Shown piece by piece: positions 29,697 through 38,685 of a DNA stretch of 64,000 nt. The notes under the pieces are model-generated. The model was given only the letters and a program-made list of their open reading frames with translations, was not told where the DNA came from and searched no databases. Source of the DNA: Acinetobacter pecorum. GTDB taxonomy: Bacteria; Pseudomonadota; Gammaproteobacteria; Pseudomonadales; Moraxellaceae. Position numbers and translations under genes: made by a program. The stretch spans positions 62,001 to 126,000 of the forward strand of contig NZ_JACSPT010000008.1 of assembly GCF_014837015.1 (NCBI RefSeq). Direction: 5' to 3'. Every line of letters starts with the position of its first letter. The stretch's first letter is position 1.

Positions 29697-30671
29697 TTAA
29701 AGGCCTTGGTCATGCAGCCACTGAAACAGCTGCTGATAAACCTGCTCACGTACTGATTTCTCTGAAAGTACCAGATCATGTAAACCGTTCTGAATACTCA
29801 GAACCGTGACATCACCTTTGATTTTTTTGGCATATTTCTGAATGTCTTTAATGCCTAAAATCACATCACTGCTCTGTGCCGCTTTGCCCCATTTTTTAGG
29901 ATTGAGCGTTTGGTGCGAATGCATGATCAGTACCGGAATATCAATCTGAACACCGCGATGAATTTCCTTTTGTGCCTCATGAACGGCACGAACAAAACTG
30001 ATCCTTACTCTAGGGTAGCGGGTCTTTTTCCAGTCCAGATTGAAGTCCCATTCTCCTTTTAAGTCCTTGTGCAGACTGGCGGTATACCACTTGTTTAACT
30101 CACTTGGAAATTTAAGATTCGGGAAGATTTTAGCCAGCCTGCTTAGCTGAGGAAGACCCAGCGCGCGTTTGATCGGGTTCATGTTGAAGTCATAAAATGG
30201 ACTATTGACCCAAAGCGCTTTGATTAAGGGGTGCTGCGGATGGTGCGCTGCATATAAGGTCGTAATCAGACCACCGGTAGAATGACCACAGAGCAGGGCA
30301 GCATCGTGGCCCTCTGCTGCTATAATGTCGAGCGCCTGGGTAATTTCTGCATCATATTCAGACAGATCATGCACGTTATAATATTTTTGATGGGGCAGAA
30401 TCGAACGGCCGTATTTTCTCAAATCCAGCGCATAAAAATCAAAGCCTTGCTGATTAAAACGCTCTGCCATTTCAGTCTGAAAAAAATAGTCAATAAATCC
30501 GTGAATATATAAAACTGCTTTGGATGTAGGTTGTGCCGCTTTTTTACGGATCAGCGTGGCGACTACCTTGCCCTCATAATCGTCGGGAAAGTTCAAGGTC
30601 GCTTGCTCATAACCTGTCCCTAGGATATCGGGCTGATAAAGGGGCTGTAGTTCACTCATTGTTATACTCAT
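29697..30671 (-). CDS. Alpha/beta hydrolase (serine lipase/lysophospholipase-like)
   Basis: 324 residues from the ATG at 30671; an upstream ATG at 30740 would add 23 poorly folded residues and there is a TATAAT-like box between the two, so the shorter start is preferred. VLYIHGFIDYFFQTEMAERF is the HG oxyanion region, CGHSTGG holds the nucleophile Ser131 (short numbering), and the catalytic His lies in IQNGLHDLVLS. This resembles monoacylglycerol lipase/lysophospholipase enzymes. No signal peptide, so cytoplasmic. Substrate unknown. Confidence 0.85.
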   Translation of the reverse strand: MSITMSELQPLYQPDILGTGYEQATLNFPDDYEGKVVATLIRKKAAQPTSKAVLYIHGFIDYFFQTEMAERFNQQGFDFYALDLRKYGRSILPHQKYYNVHDLSEYDAEITQALDIIAAEGHDAALLCGHSTGGLITTLYAAHHPQHPLIKALWVNSPFYDFNMNPIKRALGLPQLSRLAKIFPNLKFPSELNKWYTASLHKDLKGEWDFNLDWKKTRYPRVRISFVRAVHEAQKEIHRGVQIDIPVLIMHSHQTLNPKKWGKAAQSSDVILGIKDIQKYAKKIKGDVTVLSIQNGLHDLVLSEKSVREQVYQQLFQWLHDQGL

Positions 30672-30952
30672 CGTTTTCTTGAAATTATACTTTATCCTTG
30701 ATGAGCTGCAGTTTTTTGTCAAACGGAACTTGCTGCTCACTTGAATTAATAATATCGATACCGGTTCATTTTAAAATCAGCCCCGAACCTATGCGGGAAA
30801 GTGAGTGTTATCAGATTATAAAATCCTGCTAAAAGTATTATCAATTTACTAAATGACCTAATAGCCTAGAATCAGGCTAAGCTATATAAAATAAGCAAAG
30901 TGATGTGATTATTTTGGCAGGATTGCCGAAAATTGATTAGATGAGTTAAAGA

Positions 30953-32653
30953 ATGCCCAGAGAAAATTTGAACAGTAAGCGTCCCTTATATATTCCTTAT
31001 GCTGGAAATACTCTGTTAGAACTCCCTTTACTCAATAAAGGCTCTGCATTTTCTGAAGAAGAGCGCAGAAGTTTTAATTTACATGGCTTGATTCCTCATG
31101 TTACCGAAACGATTGAGGAACAAAGTCAGCGTTCTTATCAGCAATATAGTGCGTTTAACAGTGATATTAACAAGCATATTTATCTGCGGAATATCCAGGA
31201 TACCAATGAGACCCTGTTTTACCATCTGATTGAACATCATCTTAGCGAGATGATGCCGATTATTTATACTCCAACGGTAGGTGAGGCATGTCAGCACTTT
31301 TCTGATATTTATCGCCGTCACCGCGGGATTTTTATTTCCTATCCGGACCGCGACCAGATCGACCAGATTATTCACAATATCAGTAAAAGAAATGTGAAAG
31401 TCATTGTGATTACGGATGGTGAGCGCATTCTGGGTCTTGGAGATCAGGGCATTGGCGGCATGGGGATTCCCATTGGCAAACTGGCGCTCTACACCGCATG
31501 TGGCGGGATCAGTCCGGCTTATACCTTGCCCATTACCCTCGATGTCGGCACCAATAATCAGCTACTGTTGAGTGACCCGATTTATATGGGCTGGCGCCAA
31601 CCGCGGATCAGCGGCGATGAATATTATGCTTTTGTCGAAACGGTGATTCAGGCGATTCAACAGCGCTGGCCTGATGCCTTGATCCAGTTTGAAGACTTTG
31701 CCCAGAAAAATGCCATGCCTTTGCTGGAAAAATACCGTGATCGGATCTGCTGTTTTAATGATGATATCCAGGGCACCGCTGCGGTGTCTGTCGGTAGTCT
31801 GATTGCTGCTTCGCGTGCAGCAGGCAAGCTGCTTAAAGATCAGGTCGTTGCATTCCTGGGAGCAGGTTCGGCCGGTTGCGGGATTGCAGAACAGATCATT
31901 AAGCAAATGGTGGCTGAAGGCTTGAGTGATGCGGAAGCGCGTGCACGCATATTTATGGTCGACCGCTTTGGTCTGATCACTGAAAATCAGCCGAATTTAC
32001 TGAACTTCCAGCGTAAACTGGCACAGCCGCTTGAAAATGTAGAAAACTGGGCAGATGCCGAACGCATGATTTCTCTGCTGGATGTAGTCAAGCGCGCCAA
32101 ACCGACGGTACTGATTGGAGTGTCAGGACAGCCCGGTTTATTCACTCAGGAAGTGATTGAAGCCATGGCTGAAAACAGTATGCAACCGATTATTTTCCCC
32201 CTGTCGAATCCGACCTCCCAGGTAGAAGCCGTGCCGGCAGATATTTTGCAATGGACCCAGGGCAGGGCACTGATTGCGACGGGCAGTCCATTTGCTCCCG
32301 TGAATTATAAGGGCCAGATCCATCATATTTCCCAGTGTAATAATTCTTATATTTTTCCGGGTATAGGTTTGGGAGTGATTGCTTCGGGTGCCAAGCGTGT
32401 GACAGATAATATGTTGATAGCTTCCAGTAATGCTTTGGCCGACTGTTCACCAAAACTGCAAGATCCTCAGGCAGATTTACTGCCAAGTCTGGATAGTTTG
32501 CAGACTATTTCAAAGCAGATTGCATTAAAAGTAGCGCTTGCTGCGATTGAAGACGGGGTAGCACCGAAAGTCAGTGTGGAAAGCTTACAGCAGGCAATTG
32601 AGCGTAATTTCTGGACGCCAAAATACCGTGATTATAAGCGCAGCACCTTTTAA
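30953..32653 (+). CDS. maeA: NAD-dependent malic enzyme (MaeA/SfcA)
   Basis: 566 residues. [16 protein letters not shown] (about 103-118), [29 protein letters not shown] (about 152-180, in the malic-enzyme signature), metal-binding FEDF (about 247-250), and NAD-binding [15 protein letters not shown] (about 302-316). It oxidatively decarboxylates malate to pyruvate. Housekeeping gene marking the left edge of the kps block; its 3' side is followed by a hairpin and a 400-bp gap. Confidence 0.97.
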   Translation: MPRENLNSKRPLYIPYAGNTLLELPLLNKGSAFSEEERRSFNLHGLIPHVTETIEEQSQRSYQQYSAFNSDINKHIYLRNIQDTNETLFYHLIEHHLSEMMPIIYTPTVGEACQHFSDIYRRHRGIFISYPDRDQIDQIIHNISKRNVKVIVITDGERILGLGDQGIGGMGIPIGKLALYTACGGISPAYTLPITLDVGTNNQLLLSDPIYMGWRQPRISGDEYYAFVETVIQAIQQRWPDALIQFEDFAQKNAMPLLEKYRDRICCFNDDIQGTAAVSVGSLIAASRAAGKLLKDQVVAFLGAGSAGCGIAEQIIKQMVAEGLSDAEARARIFMVDRFGLITENQPNLLNFQRKLAQPLENVENWADAERMISLLDVVKRAKPTVLIGVSGQPGLFTQEVIEAMAENSMQPIIFPLSNPTSQVEAVPADILQWTQGRALIATGSPFAPVNYKGQIHHISQCNNSYIFPGIGLGVIASGAKRVTDNMLIASSNALADCSPKLQDPQADLLPSLDSLQTISKQIALKVALAAIEDGVAPKVSVESLQQAIERNFWTPKYRDYKRSTF

Positions 32654-32767
32654 TGAGGTCAAATAAATTTTGCTGTGCTAGCCTGAGTTGATTTGATGCC
32701 CAGGCAAGAATAGGATTGTTTGATTAATCAGGAAATAATCGTGCATTACTATTTTAAATAGCATTTA

Positions 32768-32799
32768 AAGCCTCTTCTTGTTTCCGCAAGAAGGGGCTT
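32768..32799 (+). terminator. Terminator-like hairpin after maeA
   Basis: Arms AAGCC-T-CTTCTTG and CAAGAAG-G-GGCTT form a long stem with one mismatch; a T-run follows about 10 bp later. It lies 115 bp after the maeA stop and may be the old operon end at the kps junction. Confidence 0.55.
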
Positions 32800-33063
32800 C
32801 CTTGAAAATTTTTTAATGTTTGAAAAATGTGGATGAAAGAGTTCGAATATAAAAATAACCCTCATAAAAAAGATCAGGGCCTTACAGCTGAAGCAGGCAA
32901 AGTAGACTGCAACCTCAGACTTCCACTTAAAAAGATAAAGACAATTTTATTAGAGGCTTAAGGGTTCGGGTGTAAATGAGAGAAGAGAAGTATTAACGGA
33001 CAACTTTGTTTTTAGTTATAATTTTTCCAAATATGAATCAAGTATAGAATAAGGCTACTTCCA
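32800..33063. other. Intergenic region between maeA and the kps block
   Basis: No gene is supported. AT content rises to the right. A promoter candidate, TTAACG-N18-TATAAT, spans 32993-33022, and an AAGG ribosome-binding element at about 33051 precedes the TTG start at 33064. Confidence 0.4.
32993..33022 (+). promoter_or_regulatory. Candidate promoter of the kps block
   Basis: A perfect TATAAT at 33017-33022 with TTAACG (four of six) 18 bp upstream. It would give a leader of about 35 nt before the dioxygenase gene and could drive the whole 33064-45631 cluster if no other promoter lies before kpsM. Confidence 0.5.
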
Positions 33064-34200
33064 TTGAATTTATTTAAAAAAAATATTTTTGAAAATATTA
33101 AAAAACTGGACCAGAAAAAACAAAAAAAAATAGCTGTGGCTCAGGAATTACACAAGATGTTTATTCACTCCCCAAGCAAATTTATCTTAGATAGTATGGC
33201 TTTGTTCACGCAGTCCAAATCCTTTGAAGCCAATTCTGTCTTGGGAAACTCCAGATTAAACCAACTCGGCTTACACCGTTTTCGGGTGCAGTTTGCTGCA
33301 CAAATGGCAGCCCAACGCAGATCAAAGTTAGCGAAGTTCATTCATCCCGCAGACGTTGAAAATTTTCAAAAAAACGGGTTTATATTCAGAGAAAACTTTT
33401 TAGCTGCAGAAGAGTTTTCGCAATTAAAACAGGAATTACTGACCACGCCTCTGGAAACACGGGAAACCTTACAGGGGGATACGGTGACTCGCCGTATGGC
33501 ATTAGATGGCAAAACCTTGAATTACATGCCCGTCACCCAACAATTCCTGCATTCAGCGAAATGGAGAAACCTGCTGAACTATGTGGCCAGCTTTAAAGTT
33601 CAACCCATCTCTTATCTGCAAGTCATCTTTTCGCATGTCAGAAAAGCCAAAGCGGACCCGCAAACGAATTTACACAGTGATACTTTTCACCCTAGTGCAA
33701 AAGCCTGGCTATTTCTAGAAGATGTCGCTGAAGATGAAGGTCCGTTTGTGTATGTACCCGGCTCGCATCTGTTAAATCCTGCACGATTAAACTGGGAACA
33801 GCAGAAATCTGAAGCAATTACAGCAAAAACTGATGTGATGACCCGCCGAGGCTCTTTTCGAGTTTCTGAAAGTGAAATACTGGAATTAGGCTATGCAAAA
33901 CCGCAAGCTTTTGCTGTAAAAGCCAATACCCTGGTGATTGCAGATACCTATGGTTTTCATGCCAGAGCAAAGAGTCTCAAACCTTCAGTCAGGATTGAGC
34001 TATGGGCCTATGCACGTCGAAATCCATTTGTGCCCTGGTTGGGGGGTGATCCACTTTCCTTGCCCTTTCTGAAGTCAAATCTAGTGCCTTTATATTGGTC
34101 AGGTCTGGACTTTATGGAAAAGAAATTCCAGCGCAATAATCCCTGGAAGAAAGTAGGTAAAAAGTGTGCAGCAGATCCTGCTGTTCTGACCAGTAAATAA
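33064..34200 (+). CDS. PhyH-type Fe(II)/2-oxoglutarate dioxygenase of the kps block
   Basis: 378 residues with a TTG start preceded by AAGG. The jelly-roll PhyH core runs from about 95 to 320. The metal triad is visible as H204-S-D206 (NLHSDTFHP) and H299 (TYGFHARA), with R310 placed to bind 2-oxoglutarate; GPFVYVPGSH (about 226-235) is a typical PhyH strand. No signal peptide. The first 90 residues are basic and helical and not part of the fold. Position before kpsM suggests a polysaccharide or Kdo modification; the known Kdo 3-hydroxylase KdoO is also an Fe/2-oxoglutarate enzyme, but I cannot assign this protein to that family by eye. Confidence 0.85.
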   Translation: MNLFKKNIFENIKKLDQKKQKKIAVAQELHKMFIHSPSKFILDSMALFTQSKSFEANSVLGNSRLNQLGLHRFRVQFAAQMAAQRRSKLAKFIHPADVENFQKNGFIFRENFLAAEEFSQLKQELLTTPLETRETLQGDTVTRRMALDGKTLNYMPVTQQFLHSAKWRNLLNYVASFKVQPISYLQVIFSHVRKAKADPQTNLHSDTFHPSAKAWLFLEDVAEDEGPFVYVPGSHLLNPARLNWEQQKSEAITAKTDVMTRRGSFRVSESEILELGYAKPQAFAVKANTLVIADTYGFHARAKSLKPSVRIELWAYARRNPFVPWLGGDPLSLPFLKSNLVPLYWSGLDFMEKKFQRNNPWKKVGKKCAADPAVLTSK

Positions 34201-34409
34201 GAAACGTTTTAAACTTAGAACACTGGATCGGCCTTGAATATGGACAAAAAAGCTCGTATTAAATAAAGCAGTGATTGAATTTTTTTCTCATTTCGCTGTC
34301 TACCACTTAAGTATAGGCAGGTTTATTTACTGGGGGTTTAACTTTCTTCTCTTTATTGATCGCTGTATGATAGTGAAAATTTTACATAATAAATTTATAA
34401 GTCATCGCA

Positions 34410-35237
34410 ATGGAACCACAACGTCAGATGCCATTAAGAAAACTCCCACGCCTGAAAGCACGTGGTGGTTTACAGGTGATGTATGCATCGATACGTGCAT
34501 TATTGCTTCGGGAATTACAAACCCGCTTTGGTCAATACCGTCTAGGATATTTATGGGTTTTTTTAGAGCCTTTATTGACTATTGGGATCATGGTGATACT
34601 TTTTGGTACCGTCATGCAACGAACATTACCGGGGATGGATTATGCTGTTTTTTTAATTAATGGCATTATTCCTTTCTTTATGTTTAGAACGGGAGTGACT
34701 TTGGGGATCAGTGCCACTGAATCCAATCGGGGCTTGTTTAGCTATCGCCCAGTCAAACCGATCGATGCTTTACTGGCACGAAATATTCTTGAATTCCTGC
34801 TTAAATTTACCGCTTATATTGCTTTTACTGCAGCCTTTGTATGGTTTGGCTATCACATCAGTTTTGAACAAATTCCGCAACTTCTAGGCTATTGGGCGCT
34901 CTTATTTATATTTATGCTGGCGTGTAGCCTGATTTTTATTGTAATTGGTGATTTCTCAAAAGAAATAGGGAAATTTCTTTCAATGTTCTTTTTAATCCTT
35001 TACTTCCTGTCTGGTATTTTATATTCCATTCATATTATTCCAGTGGAATATCGTGAATATTTATTATACAACCCCTTGATTCATATCTTTGAGTTAATGC
35101 GCCATGCGGTTGCGCCGACTTATAGTTTAGTGCCAGGAATTAGTTTGAGTTACTTTGTCATATGGATCATTGTCTCCTTATTCATCGGATTATTACTATA
35201 TAAACGCTTTGAACGCCATATGGTGAAATCAAAATGA
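34410..35237 (+). CDS. kpsM: Group 2 capsule ABC transporter permease KpsM
   Basis: 275 residues, six membrane helices, ABC-2 family. Conserved KpsM features: LLLRELQTRFGQYRLGYLWVFLEP (in pieces about 26-49), FLINGIIPFFMF and the cytoplasmic SYRPVKPIDALLARNILE. Residues before about 25 are extra compared with E. coli KpsM, and no good ribosome site precedes 34410, so a start at a later ATG (34431 or about 34479) is possible. With KpsT it exports a lipid-linked capsule polymer across the inner membrane. It overlaps kpsT by 4 bp. Confidence 0.96.
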   Translation: MEPQRQMPLRKLPRLKARGGLQVMYASIRALLLRELQTRFGQYRLGYLWVFLEPLLTIGIMVILFGTVMQRTLPGMDYAVFLINGIIPFFMFRTGVTLGISATESNRGLFSYRPVKPIDALLARNILEFLLKFTAYIAFTAAFVWFGYHISFEQIPQLLGYWALLFIFMLACSLIFIVIGDFSKEIGKFLSMFFLILYFLSGILYSIHIIPVEYREYLLYNPLIHIFELMRHAVAPTYSLVPGISLSYFVIWIIVSLFIGLLLYKRFERHMVKSK

Positions 35238-35896
35238 TTGAATTAAAAAATCTAACAAAATCATACGCCACACCCAAAGGACGGCATTATGTGTTTAAAG
35301 ATTTAAATGCAGTTTTACCGGAAAATAAAAGCGTGGCCCTGTTGGGGAAAAACGGTGCGGGCAAGAGTACCTTGCTGCGTGTGATTGGCGGAATTGACTA
35401 CGCAGATTCGGGCAAGGTAATCACCAATAAAACCATTTCCTGGCCGGTGGCATTGTCCGGGGGGGTTCAGGGCAGCCTGACTGCCCGGCAAAATGTACGC
35501 TTTGTGGCCAGGCTTTATGTAAATAGTCATGATGAAGTTGAACATGTGGTAAATTTTGTTGAAGAGTTTGCTGAAATTGGTAAATACTTTGATATGCCAA
35601 TGAAAAGTTACTCGAGTGGTATGCGTAGCCGGATTGGTTTTGGTTTAAGTATGGCGTTTAATTTTGATTATTATTTGCTCGATGAAGCTGGTGCAGTAGG
35701 GGATGCTTCTTTCCGAAAAAAGAGTCAGGCTTTACTTGACGAACTTAAAGAAAATTCAAATATTATTATGGTTTCTCATGACTTAAAGGATTTAACCCGC
35801 AATTGTGACGTTGCTTTCTTGGTGCGGGATGGTAAAGCAGAATATTTTGATAATGTGCAAGATGCAGTAGGGGTATATAAAGCGTATGCAAGCTAA
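35234..35896 (+). CDS. kpsT: Group 2 capsule ABC transporter ATPase KpsT
   Basis: 220 residues. Walker A G38-KNGAGKST, ABC signature YSSGMRSR (about 126-133), Walker B YYLLDEAGAVGD (about 146-157) and switch His in MVSHDLKDL. The signature lacks the usual LSGGQ wording and instead has SSGM, as in KpsT and other polysaccharide exporters. ISWPVALSGGVQGSLTARQNV is the KpsT/Wzt insert. Closely resembles E. coli KpsT as I recall it. Coupled to kpsM (ATGA overlap) and 10 bp overlap with kpsE. Confidence 0.97.
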   Translation: MIELKNLTKSYATPKGRHYVFKDLNAVLPENKSVALLGKNGAGKSTLLRVIGGIDYADSGKVITNKTISWPVALSGGVQGSLTARQNVRFVARLYVNSHDEVEHVVNFVEEFAEIGKYFDMPMKSYSSGMRSRIGFGLSMAFNFDYYLLDEAGAVGDASFRKKSQALLDELKENSNIIMVSHDLKDLTRNCDVAFLVRDGKAEYFDNVQDAVGVYKAYAS

Positions 35897-36983
35897 AATA
35901 AATAAGCGACTCTGGGTCGCCTATACCTGCTGTGTCCTGATCCCGGTGGTGATCATAGTCATTTATCTGTTCGCCTTTGCCAAAGACCGTTATCAGTCTT
36001 CTTCGATACTGTTGGTGAAGCAGGTGGCAGATACGCCAGTGGCTGATACTGCAGGAATAGGCGCTTTGTTGGGCGTGCCCAATACCAGTCGTGAAGACTC
36101 TCAAATTCTGAAAGAGTATATTGGCTCTCGCGATATGATCGAGAGGCTGGATCAAACGCTGAATCTGCGCAAAGAATTTTCATCGGTCAGTGACCCAATC
36201 TTTGCATTGCCTCAAGATGCCTCAATCGAAGACTTGGTTGAATATTTTAACAAAATGATTAAAGTCGAACTTGATGAGCAAACCATGATGCTACATGTAC
36301 ATGCTCAGGGCTTTTCGCCAGAGTTCTCACTGAAACTCAATCAAGAAGTATTAAAGCAAAGTGATGAGTTTATCAATGAAATTTCCCAGACCATTGCGCA
36401 AGAGCAGCAAGTATTTGCAGAGAAACAGTATACAGAAGCAACAGCGCAGTTAGATGAGGCTCGTCAGGCGGTACTCCAGTACCAAAATGAAAATGAAATC
36501 TTTGATCCTGAATTACAAGCCAAAGCGGTGGCGACACTGATTGCAGGTTTACAGAGTAGTTTGGCGCAATTGAAAACTGAAGAACGGACACTACTTAGCT
36601 ATTTAACCCCTGAAGCACCTCAAGTAGTGGCTTTACAGAGTCAAATCGCAGCCTTGCAACAGCAAATTAATACTGAAAGTTCAAAACTGACTTCACCGAA
36701 TAACTTAAAACTGAATAAGAATGTAGCTGACTTTGAAGCACTGAAGGCGCAGGTTGAATTTGCCGCTGATCTTTATAAAATCTCTTTGGTATCTTTGGAA
36801 AAAGCGCGTTTAGAAGCTTCACGTAAGCTCAAGAAATTGGTGGTGATTGCGACACCGCGTTTAGCTCAGGATGCTTTATATCCGCGGAAAGTGTATATCA
36901 GTCTGACTTCATTTATTTTATTGAATATTATTTTTGGTATTGGATTACTGATTCATTCAATTATCCGTGAGCACAGAGAATAA
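35886..36983 (+). CDS. kpsE: Group 2 capsule export inner-membrane protein KpsE
   Basis: 365 residues, polysaccharide co-polymerase type 3 topology: membrane helix at about 11-30, a large periplasmic part with coiled-coil at about 140-265 (rich in Q, A, E, L), and a second membrane helix near the C-terminus (about 335-355). PNTSREDSQILKEYIGSRDMIE and the pre-helix segment PRLAQDALYPRKVYI are typical of KpsE/BexC/CtrB. It bridges KpsM/T to the outer-membrane KpsD. Start overlaps the kpsT end by 11 bp. Confidence 0.95.
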   Translation: MQAKINKRLWVAYTCCVLIPVVIIVIYLFAFAKDRYQSSSILLVKQVADTPVADTAGIGALLGVPNTSREDSQILKEYIGSRDMIERLDQTLNLRKEFSSVSDPIFALPQDASIEDLVEYFNKMIKVELDEQTMMLHVHAQGFSPEFSLKLNQEVLKQSDEFINEISQTIAQEQQVFAEKQYTEATAQLDEARQAVLQYQNENEIFDPELQAKAVATLIAGLQSSLAQLKTEERTLLSYLTPEAPQVVALQSQIAALQQQINTESSKLTSPNNLKLNKNVADFEALKAQVEFAADLYKISLVSLEKARLEASRKLKKLVVIATPRLAQDALYPRKVYISLTSFILLNIIFGIGLLIHSIIREHRE

Positions 36984-36986
36984 ATT

Positions 36987-38669
36987 ATGAAAAAAATTGC
37001 TTTATCGATTTTATCATTGGCGTGTGCAACGGCAAGCTATGCATTTGAGCCAAACCTTTTACCCACAGAAGTGTCTCAGGCTTTCAATGGTGGAAACTTG
37101 GATCCAAGCAGTGCCAATAATGCTGCTCTATTAAAGAGTCAATCGGTGGTTGAGCTTTCTCCAAGTAGCTCAATGAAATATCCAAATCGAAATCAGATGT
37201 TTGGTTCACAGCTCTTTAAGGGGGCTTTTGCTTCAACTGCAGGATCAACCTTCAATAGTAGTTATCAGATTAACCCGGGCGATAATATTAATTTACGTCT
37301 CTGGGGCGCTTATCAGTTTAACGGTACTCAAACCGTCGATCCACAAGGCAATATTTTTATTCCGAATGTTGGACCGGTCAAAGTGGTGGGTGTTCGTAAT
37401 GGCAATCTGCAGTCGGTAGTTGAAGCGCAGGTACGACGTATTTATGTGTCTAATGTCGGCGTGTATGCCGCCCTTGAGCAAGCTCAGCCCGTGAAGGTGA
37501 TGGTCACCGGATTTGTCAATCAGCCGGGTAATTATGGTGGTGTAGCCAATGATAGTGTGATTGCGTATCTGGACCGCGCGGGTGGGGTAGATCCAGAACG
37601 TGGTAGTTATATTGATATTAAAGTTATGCGCAATGGCCAAACGGTTCAGCAGGTCGATTTGTATGACTTCCTATTACAAGGTCAAATTCGTCCTTTTTCC
37701 TTCCGTGACGGTGATGTAATTGTGGTCGGGCAGCGTACCCATACCTTTAATGTCTCGGGTGAGGTTTATAACCAGAATGACTTTGAGTTTAACTCACCTG
37801 CGGTTACGCTGGCACAGGCTTTGGCATTTGCCAAGCTTAAACCCGGAGCGACCAATGTCAGTATTCAACGCCGGCAAGGTGCAGAATACCGTAGTGAATA
37901 TTATTCGTTGAGTCAAGCATCGAATATCATGATTGAGGATGGTGATATTGTCACTGTAACGGCTGACCGTTATGCGGGTACGATTCAAGTACGTGTAGAT
38001 GGTGCTCATAATGGTGCCCATGCTATTGTTTTACCTTATGGGGCTAAATTGAGTGATGTGTTGACCCAATTACAGCCTAATGCCTTGGCTGAGGTTGAGT
38101 CATTGCAATTATTTCGTCCTTCGGTGGCCAAGCGTCAAAAAGAGATGTTGAATGTTGCTCTAGATAAGTTAGAAGAAACAACATTTAATGCACGCTCAAG
38201 CACTCAGGAAGAAGCTGCTTTACGTTTACGTGATGCTGAACTCGTCAAGCAGTTTATTACCAAAGCGAGATTGGTTGAGCCTAAAGGGCAAGTCGTACTG
38301 AACCCGGACAGTTTTCATGATGTGATACTGGAACAGGGTGATATTTTACATATTCCAGAAAAAACATCTGTAGTTATGGTACATGGCGAAGTAGCTTTTC
38401 CGAATGGCATTGAATACAAAAATGGCTTAAGTGCTAAAAATTATATTGAGCAGGTCGGTGGCTTTAGCCAGAAATCAAATAAATCCAAAGTGATTGTGAT
38501 TCGACAAAATGGTAAAGCTGAACTGGTACGTAAAAGTGAAAAAATTAAGCAGGGCGATGAGATCCTAGTTTTGCCTAAAGCTCAGACCAAGGGGATAGAG
38601 TTGACGCGCGGAATCACCCAAGTGCTTTATCAAATTGCAGTAGCGGCGAAAGTTGCTTTAGATTTATAA
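36987..38669 (+). CDS. kpsD: Group 2 capsule outer-membrane polysaccharide export protein KpsD
   Basis: 560 residues, nearly the length of E. coli KpsD. Cleavable signal peptide MKKIALSILSLACATASYAF, without a lipobox, as in KpsD and unlike Wza. Poly_export domain about 93-170 (INPGDNINLRLWGAYQFNG, VDPQGNIFIPNVGPV), followed by several SLBB domains; VTGFVNQPGNYGGV, GGVDPERGSYIDI, TVTADRYAGTIQVRV and IPEKTSVVMVHGEV are characteristic KpsD segments. It forms the outer-membrane part of the export path with KpsE. Normal base composition, in contrast to the next two genes. Confidence 0.97.
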   Translation: MKKIALSILSLACATASYAFEPNLLPTEVSQAFNGGNLDPSSANNAALLKSQSVVELSPSSSMKYPNRNQMFGSQLFKGAFASTAGSTFNSSYQINPGDNINLRLWGAYQFNGTQTVDPQGNIFIPNVGPVKVVGVRNGNLQSVVEAQVRRIYVSNVGVYAALEQAQPVKVMVTGFVNQPGNYGGVANDSVIAYLDRAGGVDPERGSYIDIKVMRNGQTVQQVDLYDFLLQGQIRPFSFRDGDVIVVGQRTHTFNVSGEVYNQNDFEFNSPAVTLAQALAFAKLKPGATNVSIQRRQGAEYRSEYYSLSQASNIMIEDGDIVTVTADRYAGTIQVRVDGAHNGAHAIVLPYGAKLSDVLTQLQPNALAEVESLQLFRPSVAKRQKEMLNVALDKLEETTFNARSSTQEEAALRLRDAELVKQFITKARLVEPKGQVVLNPDSFHDVILEQGDILHIPEKTSVVMVHGEVAFPNGIEYKNGLSAKNYIEQVGGFSQKSNKSKVIVIRQNGKAELVRKSEKIKQGDEILVLPKAQTKGIELTRGITQVLYQIAVAAKVALDL

Positions 38670-38685
38670 GAATGAGGAAGTTTAA

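Noticed and set aside
32800..33063. Direct repeat of the tRNA-Gly 3' end as left attachment site of a kps island
   Set aside because: I looked for the CTCCTTTCCCGC tail near the maeA side and did not see it; no integrase gene is present.
34201..34409. ops/JUMPStart (RfaH) element before kpsM, as in E. coli group 2 loci
   Set aside because: No GGCGGTAG or close variant is present here or in the wza-gna gap.
35458..35465. Poly-G tracts in kpsT (seven G) and in thiL (seven C on the coding strand, near 25234) as phase-variation sites
   Set aside because: Shorter, and thiL is a metabolic gene where switching makes little sense; treated as chance runs.
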